NCBI GenBank assembly: GCA_023078685.1
Contig: JALGAS010000001.1
Span: 930,001-994,000, forward strand
Origin: Neopestalotiopsis rosae
Taxonomy: Eukaryota > Ascomycota > Sordariomycetes > Amphisphaeriales > Sporocadaceae
DNA: 64,000 bases
Reading direction: 5' to 3'
Shown here: piece by piece, positions 25,128 to 36,110 of the stretch
Layout of the letters: every line of letters starts with the position of its first letter
Numbering within the stretch: the first letter of the stretch is position 1
Translations under genes and position numbers: made by a program
Notes under the pieces: model-generated
What the model was told of the DNA's origin: nothing
Database searches by the model: none
What the model saw: only the letters and a program-made list of their open reading frames with translations

Positions 25128-27231
25128 ATGGACACATGCCATGAGCTTTGCGAAATCTGTGCAGCAGGCTACACAAAGCTGAGACCGTATCTTGAGGGCC
25201 AGGTGCCCATCGGTCTTTGGCTTGGGCAATTCCGTTGGTGGGACCTCCCCGGACAGCTGAAACGCGATTGTAGCTTATGTAGACTGCTGTCCAAACTGTA
25301 AAAACTGACCCTGGCTCTCTACTGGACCATTGGGTGAGCTATGACACTTGCGCTAATCACACCGTAGGCAACATGGTTCTTGCGATGAAGCAATACACGA
25401 GTACGCTTTTCTGGATGGCTATACAGTACCCCACGATGATTTTGTTCAACGACCCGCTACGACAACGATTTACCTGCAGTTTGGGTGGTCATGTGGGACT
25501 AAACAATGGTACTTCTATGAAGATGACAAAAAACATCACTCGAAAGGCACCATAGGCTTCGCACGCCAGCTCGAGCCAAAACTTGATGAGACTGACTGGA
25601 ACGCCATGCGGCACTGGGTAGATGAATGCCTACAGCAACACCACGCGGCTTGTATCAGCCCAGATCCGATTGATCTGCCTGGGTTCGAAGTGATTGATTG
25701 CAAGACCCGAAAGCTCGTGTATGGGAGCAAAGGCGCAGAATATGCTGCGTTGAGTTACATCTGGGGTTTTCATCGAGCTGAGGGAGTCTCTCAAGACCGA
25801 CGTGCCCTGCCAAACCCTTTCCCAGAGCAACTCATTGAAGATGCATTGGCCTGTGCATCCAAGCTCAACATTCCGTATCTTTGGGTAGATCGATATTGCA
25901 TCGATCAGAATGATACGAGTCAAACCAAACACCGGCTGATCCAGAGTATGGACAAAATCTATTCCGCCGCCAAGGTGACGATAATCAATGCAGCAGGAGA
26001 CGACGCCTCCACCGGACTTCCCGGTGTCTCCACGACTCTTCGTGCTGCATTGCCGAGCAGAGCAGTCATATACGGCCGGAAAATGATACCAGTGGTAAAT
26101 CCTCATTATGAGATAAGCACAAGCAAGTGGACGAGGCGAGGCTGGACGCTGCAAGAGGGCTTGCTGGCCCGGCGCCGTCTCGTCTTTACTAACACGCAAG
26201 TCTACTTTCAATGCACTCAAAGCCATTGTATAGAGAGTATTTTAGGGGCCTTTCGTTCAGATGGAGATCTTCACGCGCGCCGTGGGCTTTTCACGACCCT
26301 TCGAGAGCCCAGACTGGCCACACAAGCCTTCCCAAGTTCCGTTGTAGGCTCTTCCTTATCGAACTTCTCAATCGTAGAAGTGTGTAATGAGTTTGCCCAA
26401 AGAGACCTCACAGCGGATAAAGATGCTCTCAAGGCATGTTTGGGGGTCTTTTCCCGACTTTGGGCCAGCGAAAAGCCGACTTATCAATACCACGGCTTGC
26501 CTTTTCAAGCGAACTCTGATGCTGCCTTTGCCGTGTCGCTGCTGTGGGAATGTGACAATGCACGTGGCGCTCTCGGCTCTGAGAAGCCGACCAAACGGAC
26601 CTGGGGACCTTCCTGGAGCTGGGTCGCCTTCAAGGGGCATATGGACTTTGATCGCAGTGGTTGGAACAAAGATCCGGCCAAGCTCCAGCTGTGCGTCGAT
26701 ATCAAGCTTCCGTTTCAGAATGAAGCGCGAGAGATCATGTCTACTGTTGATGACTATGTGAGAGATATCAACGGAGGTGGGCTCTATCAAGACTGGCTCC
26801 CATATCTGCGACTTTCCGGATGGATCACGACCATGCGATTCGAGACTACCTACCGTAAGCTTGAGCCCGACGACCGCTTCCTCGAAAGGATCAATTGGTA
26901 CCTGGTACTGGAGCAAACAGTCGTGGGATACGGTAGATTATTTCCAGCAATGGTGGCCAGGGCCGCGGGTACCGACCGGATTTGTAATCCAATGCTACTG
27001 AGTGTTATCTTTATAGCATTCGAGGGAAACGTGAACCTGCATGGTCTGGTTATCCATCGTATCGGTGAAGAGGAAGAACATAAGTATGAGCGACTGGGGA
27101 CTTGCACATTGCGACTCGATTCTCCAACTATTCGGGACTTTAAGAATATGTCTCACATGACTGTAAAAGAGTACAAGTCTGAGGCAACAAGGAACCTGGA
27201 ATGCAAGTTCGAGACTATCACCCTTGTGTAG
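25128..27231 (+). CDS. HET-domain (heterokaryon incompatibility-type) protein
   Basis: Two exons (25128-25297, 25368-27231) join as CT|G to 677 residues. Without this 70-nt intron the first exon stops at once, and with it the frame is open and continuous. The HET module shows the three classic blocks: AALSYIWG, IPYLWVDRYCIDQ and TRRGWTLQEGLLARR. The N-terminal exon has paired cysteines (CHELCEIC and CSLCRLL), common at the start of HET proteins and possibly metal-binding. HET domains trigger cell death when partners of incompatible type meet; structurally they resemble TIR domains. The C-terminal ~300 residues have no named domain. It starts 1.07 kb from an oppositely oriented NLR. ATG 25128 is the first in frame. 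No amyloid signalling motif is obvious. Confidence 0.9.
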
Positions 27232-27322
27232 ATTTATAGCCCCAAAGCTTGCCTATGGAGATTAAGTCATCCGAACTTCCTCCCGTTTTAAAATGCTTTA
27301 CGCACATATTTCTGATATCTCG

Positions 27323-28412
27323 TCACAGACTAGAGGTGACTTCATTTTCTAAGATGTGCCTCTTCTCATCGTCAAGTCTCTTATGATTGATGTCCCACCA
27401 CCAACCGAAGAGAACGTCGTTGATCTCACCCGGCTTGATGTCCCATGGCTTTGGCGTCATGATATAATGGACGATCTTGACCTTGTCGTCTTGCCATAGT
27501 CTATCATGTACCCCCTTCTCGCGCATCGTCTTGAGTGCATTGTAGATGTATGGTAGCGCCACCCACCTGTCTCGGAAGACGTCGGATAGAAGCGCTTGAT
27601 CGGGGAAAAGATACGATGATACGGCCCCGGAGTCCTGGAGTTTGTCCAGAATGGCCTCAAAAGCGCCTTGAGATGGCTCGAGGACGACTGTACCACTGTT
27701 GATCATGCCGATCCCGGTGCTTGGAGGTGCGCCTTCTTTTTGAGATTTGTCTGGATCCTCTTCGCTCTGGGTGAAGGCACAGTTCTCGCGGACCCTGTTG
27801 CTCACGGTCAGCTAGCCTTCAATGATACCACATCTGGCACAAGGCGAGCACGCCCCGATGACCTATCAATCCTTTGGATAATGGGACTTTTTAAGAGAAT
27901 TACAGGTGCATGCGTGGCTTGCAGCAAAGACGCGCTTGCCCTGTCCATCATATCCTCCCGGGTCGAGGGGCAGATCCATCAACTCGTCGATGTTATGCAG
28001 GACGACCATGTCGCAGTCGAGCAAACCTACACGCTCATACTGGACGAGTGAGAAGCAAGCCAATTTTGTCCACGTGTCGTAGAAGCGCGGGTCATTGCTG
28101 TACTCCCTGTGTTGTGAGGGTCGAAGAGTCTCGACATGCTGCATGGGTATACCGCGACTCAGGATCTCTTTGCGGCTATGGTCTTCGAGTGTGTCCGTGT
28201 ACAGAGCAATCAGAGGATATTTCGAGCCGGTATTCTTGAGGGAGTAGTCGAGCGTGAGGAGACCCGGTAGATAGCTGGTCTTGGTAACCAGGGACACCCA
28301 GACTGGCCACAATGTCAGAGATATCCCAGCTATCTGCGTGCAGTTGTTACTTACCTTTTTTGGTAGCCTGATCCGCAGCAGGGCCAATATGAGCTATTTT
28401 GTCCACCCTCAT
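27323..28412 (-). CDS. glycogenin-like family 8 glycosyltransferase, second intron donor altered
   Basis: Exons 28412-28355, 28302-27867 and 27794-27323 would encode 321 residues if both introns were removed. The product is a GT8 sugar-nucleotide transferase: VWVSLVTKTSYLPG begins the fold, the metal-binding DxD is DCDMVVLHN, and later come PDQALLSDVFR and VHYIMTPKPWD. The length is typical. Intron 1 (52 nt) is canonical. Intron 2 (27866-27795) has a good GCTGAC branch and a CAG acceptor that restores the expected Asp-Trp-Val reading, but its first two bases are AT instead of GT. The only GT nearby lies after an in-frame TGA TAG. Read as is, the protein would stop after about 164 residues, with the acceptor-side half lost. 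This is either a recent G-to-A donor mutation, a tolerated AT-AG intron, or a sequence error. Confidence 0.7.
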
Positions 28413-29215
28413 ACTGTCAGGCCGAGTTTCAGGTAATGTATGACGGAGACAAGGTTCAAGGGAATTTAGTAGATTGGAAAGGAGTCGAAGAAATCCGCCT
28501 ATGCTTGCACCTGACCTTTGAAGGAATGAGATAGCTCCAACAAGATCAAGGCCTACGACACTCTGATTAAAAATCTGGACACGAGGAGTAAATATATGCT
28601 AGATGTCAGGGAAGTGTTATCGGTCAGTCGAATCCGTTACATGATAAATATGGGAATCTCCCGGGTTCGTGTCACTGCTGTGTCTTGGAGGCTCCCATTT
28701 TGCGAGATACGGTGGTGCCGGTACCGAGATGACTCTCATTGTGGTCGCACCATGTTCGTATCATTGTCATGTTGCATAGGCGAGGGTATAGTATAGTAGT
28801 ACAGGCCATGGATTCAGGCCTTGCGTGACTCCTACCTAACGGTTGCTTGAGGCCCAAATTGGCGGAGCAGGGTTATATTTATCATCTATATCTTCTGAAA
28901 ACGATAACTATCTTGCTTTTTCTCAAGTGTGGAGCCTTCATGTGCTGTCGCGATCAACTCAAGATGACGTCCACCACGACGTCTTTACAAGGTGTCCAGA
29001 GCGCTGCAGCCACTCTGCGAATCCTCAGACTGAGTCTTCTCTTTTCTCTTTGCTGCCTGACGAGTTGCGCTTACACCATTCCATTGCTGAGCTCCCCTTC
29101 GAGGTAATGACACATATCGAGAACTCTCACGCTAACCTCTACCTGCGCTAGAGCCTAGACGGTCTGTAATGAATGTTGCTTCCAAACGTTAATCTGTTTG
29201 CTGAGCGTCCTATTC
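28413..29215. other. intergenic region with one doubtful small frame
   Basis: Holds the GT8 promoter and the 3' end of the next gene. A short plus-strand frame from an ATG near 28964 has a hydrophobic leader-like stretch (LRILRLSLLFSLCCLTSCA), followed by a GTAATG..GCTAACC..CTAG pattern at about 29104-29152. It could be a tiny secreted peptide gene, but the evidence is too thin to call. Confidence 0.3.
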
Positions 29216-31155
29216 TCAGAAGAGCGGGAAAGTGAAGACATATATGGCGCCAAGCAAAAGAAGCACTTCCCGTTGTGATTGTGGCCAGAATTTTGTCGTT
29301 ATCGTAGACTCGCCGACCAAGGGTGTGCCGCAGATGTACTTCACCCGTACATTGACATGATCGACTACCACTCGTTCTTGAAATAGAGGAGGACCGTCTA
29401 CATGGCTCTGTGTTGTATTTGAGGAGCTTGCGAGCGCTTCGCGTTCCCCGGGATAATACTCGCGACCAAGAGAGGACCAGTCAGCCGTCTCGAACCTGTT
29501 GTCCCAGTATACTTCCGTCAGCAGTCGAGGGTCCGACAGATATATCGAATAGATCCAGGCCATGAACCTGATTATCAGCAGGCAAGTGGTCGGGAATAAG
29601 ATGTACTTAGCAGCGACTAAGATAGCGCGACTCTCTTGGCCGATTTGATTGTCTCGAGATCCTTTGAACCAATCCAAACTTGGATTACATAGGTGAAATG
29701 CTCTCGTTGCTAAGAACAGACCACTTGCGAGAGGAATGACTTTCCGGTTTCTGTAAACATTGCCGTACGCTGTTGAAGACCAGAAAGCAATGCCGCGGAT
29801 CTGATGGAGTGCGAACAGAACTTGCGAAATATGCCAGGCAAATAAGAATAAAAGCTTCGTTGTTTCACTTCCAAACATGGAGTCTATGTCGTGGCAGAGT
29901 ATCCCAGATCCATAGATACCGTACGCTATTGTGGCTGGCATCGACAGGTATGGGTTGATGTATCCAATTCCCCGGCGTCTGGTGCGGTAGTCGAGGGCTC
30001 CGCTGTGATCCTTGATCCTCATAAACAAGTTATTGCGCATGGATATGCAATTGTAGGAGAGTAATTCGTAACCTGGGGAGGTTTTAATGAGTTCCTTTGC
30101 TTCATGGTGTCAGCGACCAAGAAATGATAGAAAAAGGGGGAGAAGAAGGGGGAAGAAGAAATGATGTTGATTGGTGACTTACCAGTCTGGCAAATTTCCT
30201 CGTGTGTGAAGAACGTATAACCATGATGTCTTCTGGTCAGAACATCCCTACGATCTGTTTCGGCGAATACAGGATCCTCGAACTTGATTGAGTTGGCGAA
30301 CCATCCCGTTCTCGTGAGCTCATAATATCTGCCATCGACTTTTAGTGCTTGGTGAAAGAACATATCCTCAATAAACCACATGCGACTTGGATCCTTAGAT
30401 GCCATGTACGTAATTGACTGAGCAATGACCATCATCAATGAGAAGACGAGGTTGAAACGACTGAGTCCATGCTTGTAGAAGAGAGCGCCACTGATTGTGA
30501 GACTTGTGTTGGAAATCATCACACTGGCGCCTAACAGCATGATTTTGCTGATGTCGCCAGAACTTTGTAGTCCCTGGAGGGTCGAAGATGAAGAGACAAG
30601 CTTTCGCCAGTATCGGGAACACAGTATCTGACAGTCCGTGATCGACTTGCTAAGCCACTTGGGGCCAAAAGCCTTGAAGCACACGAGTTCCACAGCCTTG
30701 ACGTCTCTCCTCTCCCATTGAAGAGATGACGGGCTCTCAACTGGGATTCGCCGCTGACCAGGTGCGAATGTATTCTGCGCGACAGCTGAACACAAGTACA
30801 CCACATAAATGACATGCACGATAGCGAGCCAGGGAACCGCGAGACTTTTGATTTGAATGCGAGCCCATGGTGCCACAGCCAAGTAATTGTACTCAAGAAG
30901 TGCCGAGAACATCCAGAGATAGAAACCAGCATGTGGTTCCATTCGGTCAAGGACGGCACGGGTCAGCAGCGAACTGCATACGACATTTGAATGAACCACT
31001 GGGATTCTGGAGAATACGTCTGAGAGGTATTCGAGTGAATCGTGCGCCGGTCGTGTTTGTGCAATAAACATTGCGAGTAGGAGGATAGCATAATGATTAG
31101 ATCTGACCCAGGACAACATTGAATGCCAAGTCAGAGTCATGGTGTATTGACGCAT
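29216..31155 (-). CDS. unrecognised multi-pass membrane protein
   Basis: Two exons (31155-30183, 30099-29216) join in frame to 618 residues through a canonical GTAAGT intron with a GCTGAC branch and an AAG acceptor. I count roughly nine to eleven hydrophobic stretches, for example YAILLLAMFIA, IVHVIYVVYLCSAVA, IMLLGASVMISNTSLTISGA, LFLFAWHISQVLFALH, YILFPTTCLLIIRFMAWIYSIY and the C-terminal LLLLGAIYVFTFPLF. Between them lies a soluble segment with a conspicuous RRDVLTRRHHGYTFFTHEE. No transporter or enzyme signature is recognised. It diverges from a second small membrane-protein gene 0.63 kb away, so the two may work together; that is inference from position only. Confidence 0.8.
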
Positions 31156-31783
31156 TCGTGTAGATAATGTATTCGATGATGATTGAGGCCCGTGATATGG
31201 CTTGCTGTACTCAGAGGAAGGCGCCTGTGGAGAACTTATAGTCTTAGATACTTACAGGGTTGCTGCTTCTCGATTTAGAAATCCGAATATTTCAAGCTGC
31301 ATAGGTATGTTCGCGGCGACAAATCCTGCGAGGGATGTCAGAGTGGATTATATTACATCTGTCGGTGAGAGTGCAAATCGCGCCACAGAGCATCACTTGA
31401 TAATGATAACGGAGTCAGAATCTCTTTGGTAGGTTGCATGCAAGGCTATATATGATCTTCGTCCTAGATGACATGTCGGCTGGGTTGTGGCTGTGCTGTA
31501 ATCCCAATGAGTCAACGACCCCTGCTTCATGCAGCCTCTCAGACTCCCAGCATCTGACGGGCCTTTTTCTGCCTTGACTTGAACATCTACCCCTGAAGGG
31601 CTATCATTACTAATTGTGGAAAGCGCTCAACTGAGAGACTGCTTACTGCCAGCCTATGTGGTGAGCTGGTCAATGTTTATATGGACCTACGACCACTTTT
31701 TCGCCATAGGCCCAACGCAACGAATCTTTTACTTTCTGGCATAACTTGAAGACCGCTCGGTGGTACCCACTTTTTCGTTCCAT
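31156..31783. promoter_or_regulatory. divergent promoter region of two membrane-protein genes
   Basis: About 0.63 kb between oppositely transcribed genes; no motif is singled out. Confidence 0.4.
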
Positions 31784-32558
31784 ATGGAGAGAGCAATACA
31801 GGCTGCAGAGGTTGCCTTTGAAGGTATCCAGTCAGCATTGGAAATCATCTTCGCCCCTTGGTTGATTGGCAGCTCGGCATTAAGGCACGTTTTGGAGAAT
31901 GAGGACTCCGTCAATGATTGGATTCGAGCAAAGGTTTCAGAGCTATCCAATGTCAGCGTTACGGTAGGTTATATACTTTTTGAGATCTCCCCGCACCTTT
32001 TCCGAGCTAATGATTATTTTGGTCAGGCCAGTGTTATTGCAGCAACAATTACTGGCGCCTTTACGTGGGAGTTAGCCTCTGGGCCAGATGCCTCTGCTGC
32101 CCGGGCTTGCTGGTACGCGGCACTTGTGCTTGCCCTCATGTCTGCCACAATGTCCACACAACAAAGCAATCTTTTGAATCGCGCGATGTGTTACCAGGAA
32201 AACACGCCTTTCAAGAGGAAACTGATCGGTTTGGGTGATTATAATTCCACCGGCGGCAGAGTTTCTGTGAGGCAAAAATTGTCGCTGTATATATGGCAAA
32301 CGCCAATCATGCTTCTCGACTTTAGTATCGGCTTGGCATTGGCTGGTATTATAATCTTGGTAGTATGCAAGGAAACGAACAATGTGAGTAGTGAGCACCA
32401 TGTTCTGTTCGCCCAATGCCATTTACTGATACGTTGGCGTACAGATAATCATAGCCATGAGCGTGGCCTTTGGAATTACTAGCATCAACTATATATTCTG
32501 CACACTGATGCTAAATCGGGTAACTGCTTTGGCGGACAAGAGCGGACATATAGCCTAG
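31784..32558 (+). CDS. small fungal membrane protein of unknown function
   Basis: Three exons (31784-31963, 32027-32383, 32445-32558), each a whole number of codons, give 216 residues. Both introns have consensus donors, and the first has GCTAAT as branch. The first 60 residues are soluble and amphipathic. Three or four membrane segments follow: SVIAATITGAFTWELA, ACWYAALVLALMSATMS, FSIGLALAGIIILVVC, and IIIAMSVAFGITSINYIF created by the last splice. The arrangement of a TGAFTW helix then RACWYAALVLAL then QQSNLLNR is shared, as far as I recall, with many unnamed fungal proteins, but no function is known to me. A 240-residue unspliced reading of the first part is not favoured, because it lacks the last helix. 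Confidence 0.72.
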
Positions 32559-32770
32559 AAACCCCCAGTGATCATCGATTAAACCTTTTTTTAATGACAT
32601 TGAAAGATGATCAATTGTTCTATTGATTGAAAAGTATCTGTTGTTCCAAATCCAATACGCCCATCCAGATCTAAACGCTCGTGTAAGAGAACGATTGCTT
32701 TAGATTATTTAGTAATTAAAATCAAACTCATTACGCTGACAACCCCAGTAAAGAATCATTGTTCCTCATT

Positions 32771-34007
32771 TTACATCATGGCGTGGCCGTCAATGCCAAG
32801 GACCTTGCCGTTGACCCACTCGCCGTCCTGGGAAGCCAAGAAGCAGACGCAGCGGGCAATGTCGATGGGGAGACCGACTCTGCCGAGCGGCGACCATGTG
32901 GCGGCGTACTCATCGACGGCCTCGTCGTCGAGCTCGGTACCGCCGGGGATGTACTCTCTGCATACAGCGTGGTACATGTCGGTCTTGATACCGCCGGGGG
33001 CAACGGCGTTGACAGTGATCTTCTTGTCACCAAAGTCTGAATGTGGGTGTTAGTTGATTATGTTCCGAGAGTATGATGTAGAAACCTCGGCAGAAACTTA
33101 CCGACAGCCATGCATCGTACAAAGGTCTCAATGGCACCCTTGCTACCACTGTAGACGGCGTGCTTGGGGACACCCTTGGCCTGGCCAGTGATGGAGCCCA
33201 TCATGATGAGGCGGCCGCCGACCTCGAGGTGCTTGTAGGCCTCGCGGGCGACGAAGAACTGGCCGCGGGTGTTGATGGTGAAGACGCGGTCAAACTCCTC
33301 GGGGGTAACGTCCTTGACGTGGCCGAACGAGACGACGCCCGAGTTGGAGCAGACAATGTTGAGCTTGCCCCAGACCTTGACGGCCTGGTCAAAGAGCTTG
33401 ACGATCTGGTCCACGTCCGACACGTTGGCCTTGATGGCGGCGGCGTCGGATCCGGACTTCTTGATGGCGTTGACGACCTCCTGGGCCGACTCGGAACTGT
33501 TGGCGTAGTTGACAATGACCTTGGCGCCGCGACGACCCAGCTCCAGGGCCATTTCCCTGCCGATACCACGGCCTAGTAGAGAATCAAGTTAGCGTCATGG
33601 TTCTTTCCGTGTCTTTGTCCTTCACATGCTTGTTGGATGTTTCTCGTATTCTTTTTGTTGAGCATATGGTGTGCTAGTATTCGAGTATCCTTTTCAAGGT
33701 TCCCCACAAATTCTGAATAGTATAGGCGGCGCCAAGAGATCCCGGGCCGGGCCTAAGCCTTGGCTACGGAGCTCCGATGGGGTAACACTACCCTGGAATG
33801 CCACATCCAGGCTGAGCTAGGAAGATGCCATGTGTGTTCCATTGAACTGGGAAGAAAATCGATGATGGGATTCTAAAAAGTCAAAAAAGACTTACCAGCA
33901 CCAGTAACTAGCGCAACCTTGCCCTCGAGAGAGGCAGAAGCCAGACCCAGAGGACCGGGAATAGCATCGAATCTGCTAGCAGTACGCTCGGAAGTGACGC
34001 CAGGCAT
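32771..34007 (-). CDS. polyhydroxynaphthalene reductase-like SDR (melanin-type)
   Basis: Three exons (34007-33896, 33572-33102, 33036-32771) give 282 residues. The sequence closely follows 1,3,8-trihydroxynaphthalene and tetrahydroxynaphthalene reductases of fungal DHN-melanin synthesis, NADPH-dependent short-chain dehydrogenases of about 283 residues. Seen directly: the dinucleotide loop TGAGRGIGRE (across the first splice), the [12 protein letters not shown] strand with Asn, the catalytic Ser in [10 protein letters not shown] and Tyr/Lys in VYSGSKGA, and [20 protein letters not shown] of the substrate loop. The C-terminal residue is Met, as in the trihydroxy enzyme, where that end residue contacts substrate. 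No polyketide synthase or scytalone dehydratase is nearby, so it may also act in another aromatic polyketide route. Intron 1 is unusually long (323 nt). Confidence 0.9.
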
Positions 34008-36110
34008 CTTGATGGTGATGTGTGAGTTTGGTTTTGGTGAAATAGAGAAAATTTACAGAAGAAGATTCCACGGGATATCGAATACCGGTGGATTGTTGGT
34101 GATTATTGTACGTTTATGTGTGAATTGATGAGGATGTTCTGAAGGATGATTAGCTTTTGAGGTGCACTTCCTGGTTCTTCTTATACATTCGAGAGAGGCG
34201 TTCGCGACAGTCAATGAGAGCGTTCTAATCCTGGACGCCGGACAAGGTTGGAGAGAGGCCGGACACCGCTGCAATAGGCGATTTCGTAAGCTGATAGGAC
34301 CGAACATGTCGCGCCAAGCAGAGGCGAGATCTACTGTCTCGGCTGTAGTAGTGAAGGCTGTGTTGATGGTTGGCGTGGTGTATCGATTGTAGAGAGTTTG
34401 GACGGGTAGTTCCCAAGCCATCCTCTTTGCTTTGCTGAGCTCTTTCTCCCTCTCCACCACGTGTTGTCCGGTTTCAGCTCTATACCCCAAGTCCGGGCCT
34501 GGGGCTACCGCCGCCAGACATGGCCCACCAAAACCTAACAACGTCCGGCGCCCTGTGCTTCCCCTCTACCAACCCACTGGCTCAGGCGCTCGCCTTTCTG
34601 CCATATCAAAATACGCGAGACACATGTTTTCGACAATGTGCTCGGAACCGAACCCCGTCTGCACGTTGCCATCCCGGGCCTTGCTAACGTGCGGGATCGA
34701 CTGACCTGAATCATGACGGCTAACCTCGTGTCGGTCGGGTCTAGCACACATGCACTGCTGGGGCCTATGTATTCACGAAAGTCCAGTCTCAGGTTGAGAG
34801 GCTGGCCTCGTAATGGATGTTCACGTATTTCTGGAGGTCTGTTTGTTCTCTCATACTCCATTCAGTAAATTTTTCCAAGAGCCACCAGTGTTACAGAGAA
34901 TATGACAGTGCAATGCTCCAACGAAAGCTATAATCAAGAATGCATAGGTCATATTACATGAGCGCTGGCACTTGGAAGAGCACAACAAATCCTTCAAAAC
35001 CTTATTTTTAATGGATGTATTCTCAAAACGCGGCAATATGATATGGTTTTCGGACTTATGTGCCGGCTAGGTAGGCATGTAATATTGCTGGTGGCTATAA
35101 CTGCTATATTCGTGTGGCAACCGGTGAGAGCTTGCCAGCATGGGCTGCATGGATGAGAGACAAATGCAACGGCTGGACTGACAAGAAGCTGAGCACATTT
35201 TGCCTGGGATGCCCAAATTTGGCTTACTATCGAACCTAGAACTAGGATCCGACCTGCCATCTCAAAAATATGTCGTTGTCATTAAGATATCACCAGCAGT
35301 GGAGATTTAAGAATCACCGGCGCATGTAAGGGTCGGCATAGTCAAAGAATAAATATATTGGTGTGACGAGCTATGAACTGCCCTGGAAGAATTTGTGCAT
35401 TGAGTTCCTAGTTTGAGTTGGAACGGTCTGTCTGGTGCTACTATCAATAAACAGAGTGCTGACAGGTCAGTGGCGTTTTTATCATCTGTGGCTTAGAAGA
35501 GCGAAGGCAAAACAGGGAGAGATAACAAAAGACTCAAGTCGAATGTCATAGTTAGCTGCATATCCTATGAAGCCGCCGAAAATGACCCCCAAATTCTGTA
35601 TCGGAAGGCATTTGCCCACTTTCCCTGGCCCGGCGGTCACTGTACGCCGGCGCCTAGATTATAGTGACACCTTTCGCCGGCACAACGCTAGGGATCACCT
35701 ACGGGACCGAAGCGCCCTGAAACCGTCCGTGTTGGTCAGACAGGCGCCGTGACCCCGCCCAGATGGCCCTGTCAAAGACGGACACATCACCTACAAGCTG
35801 TCATTGAATATTCTCCCACCGGAGGTTTCTTGGCGATGGCTGACATCAGCTCCTATTTTCTCTCTCTTTCGCTAATGCGTCTGTGTACCTCATTGACACC
35901 ATCACTTTACAATTACTCTATACGTCCATCTTCCCATATTGATTTTAGTCTCAAAGTTAAAGGCAAGTTTTCTGGGAGCAAAATGGGAGCAACCACTTGC
36001 CTGCATTCAAAAGGGAATTCTTTCACATTATAGGTACTTTGACATGGTCAAGTTCGTGCGACTAAAAAGGCTTTATTCTATAAATTCTGGCTAGCAATTG
36101 AGCTTCCATC
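34008..36110. other. intergenic region without a supported gene
   Basis: Starts with the promoter of the naphthol reductase and ends with the 3' UTR of bioB. Short frames on both strands near 34050-34860 lack motifs and overlap each other. Nothing else is seen. Confidence 0.5.

Noticed and set aside
27795..27866. U12-type AT-AC intron in the GT8 gene
   Set aside because: The donor is not ATATCC and the AC-ending alternative would break the frame; a mutated GT-AG intron explains it better.
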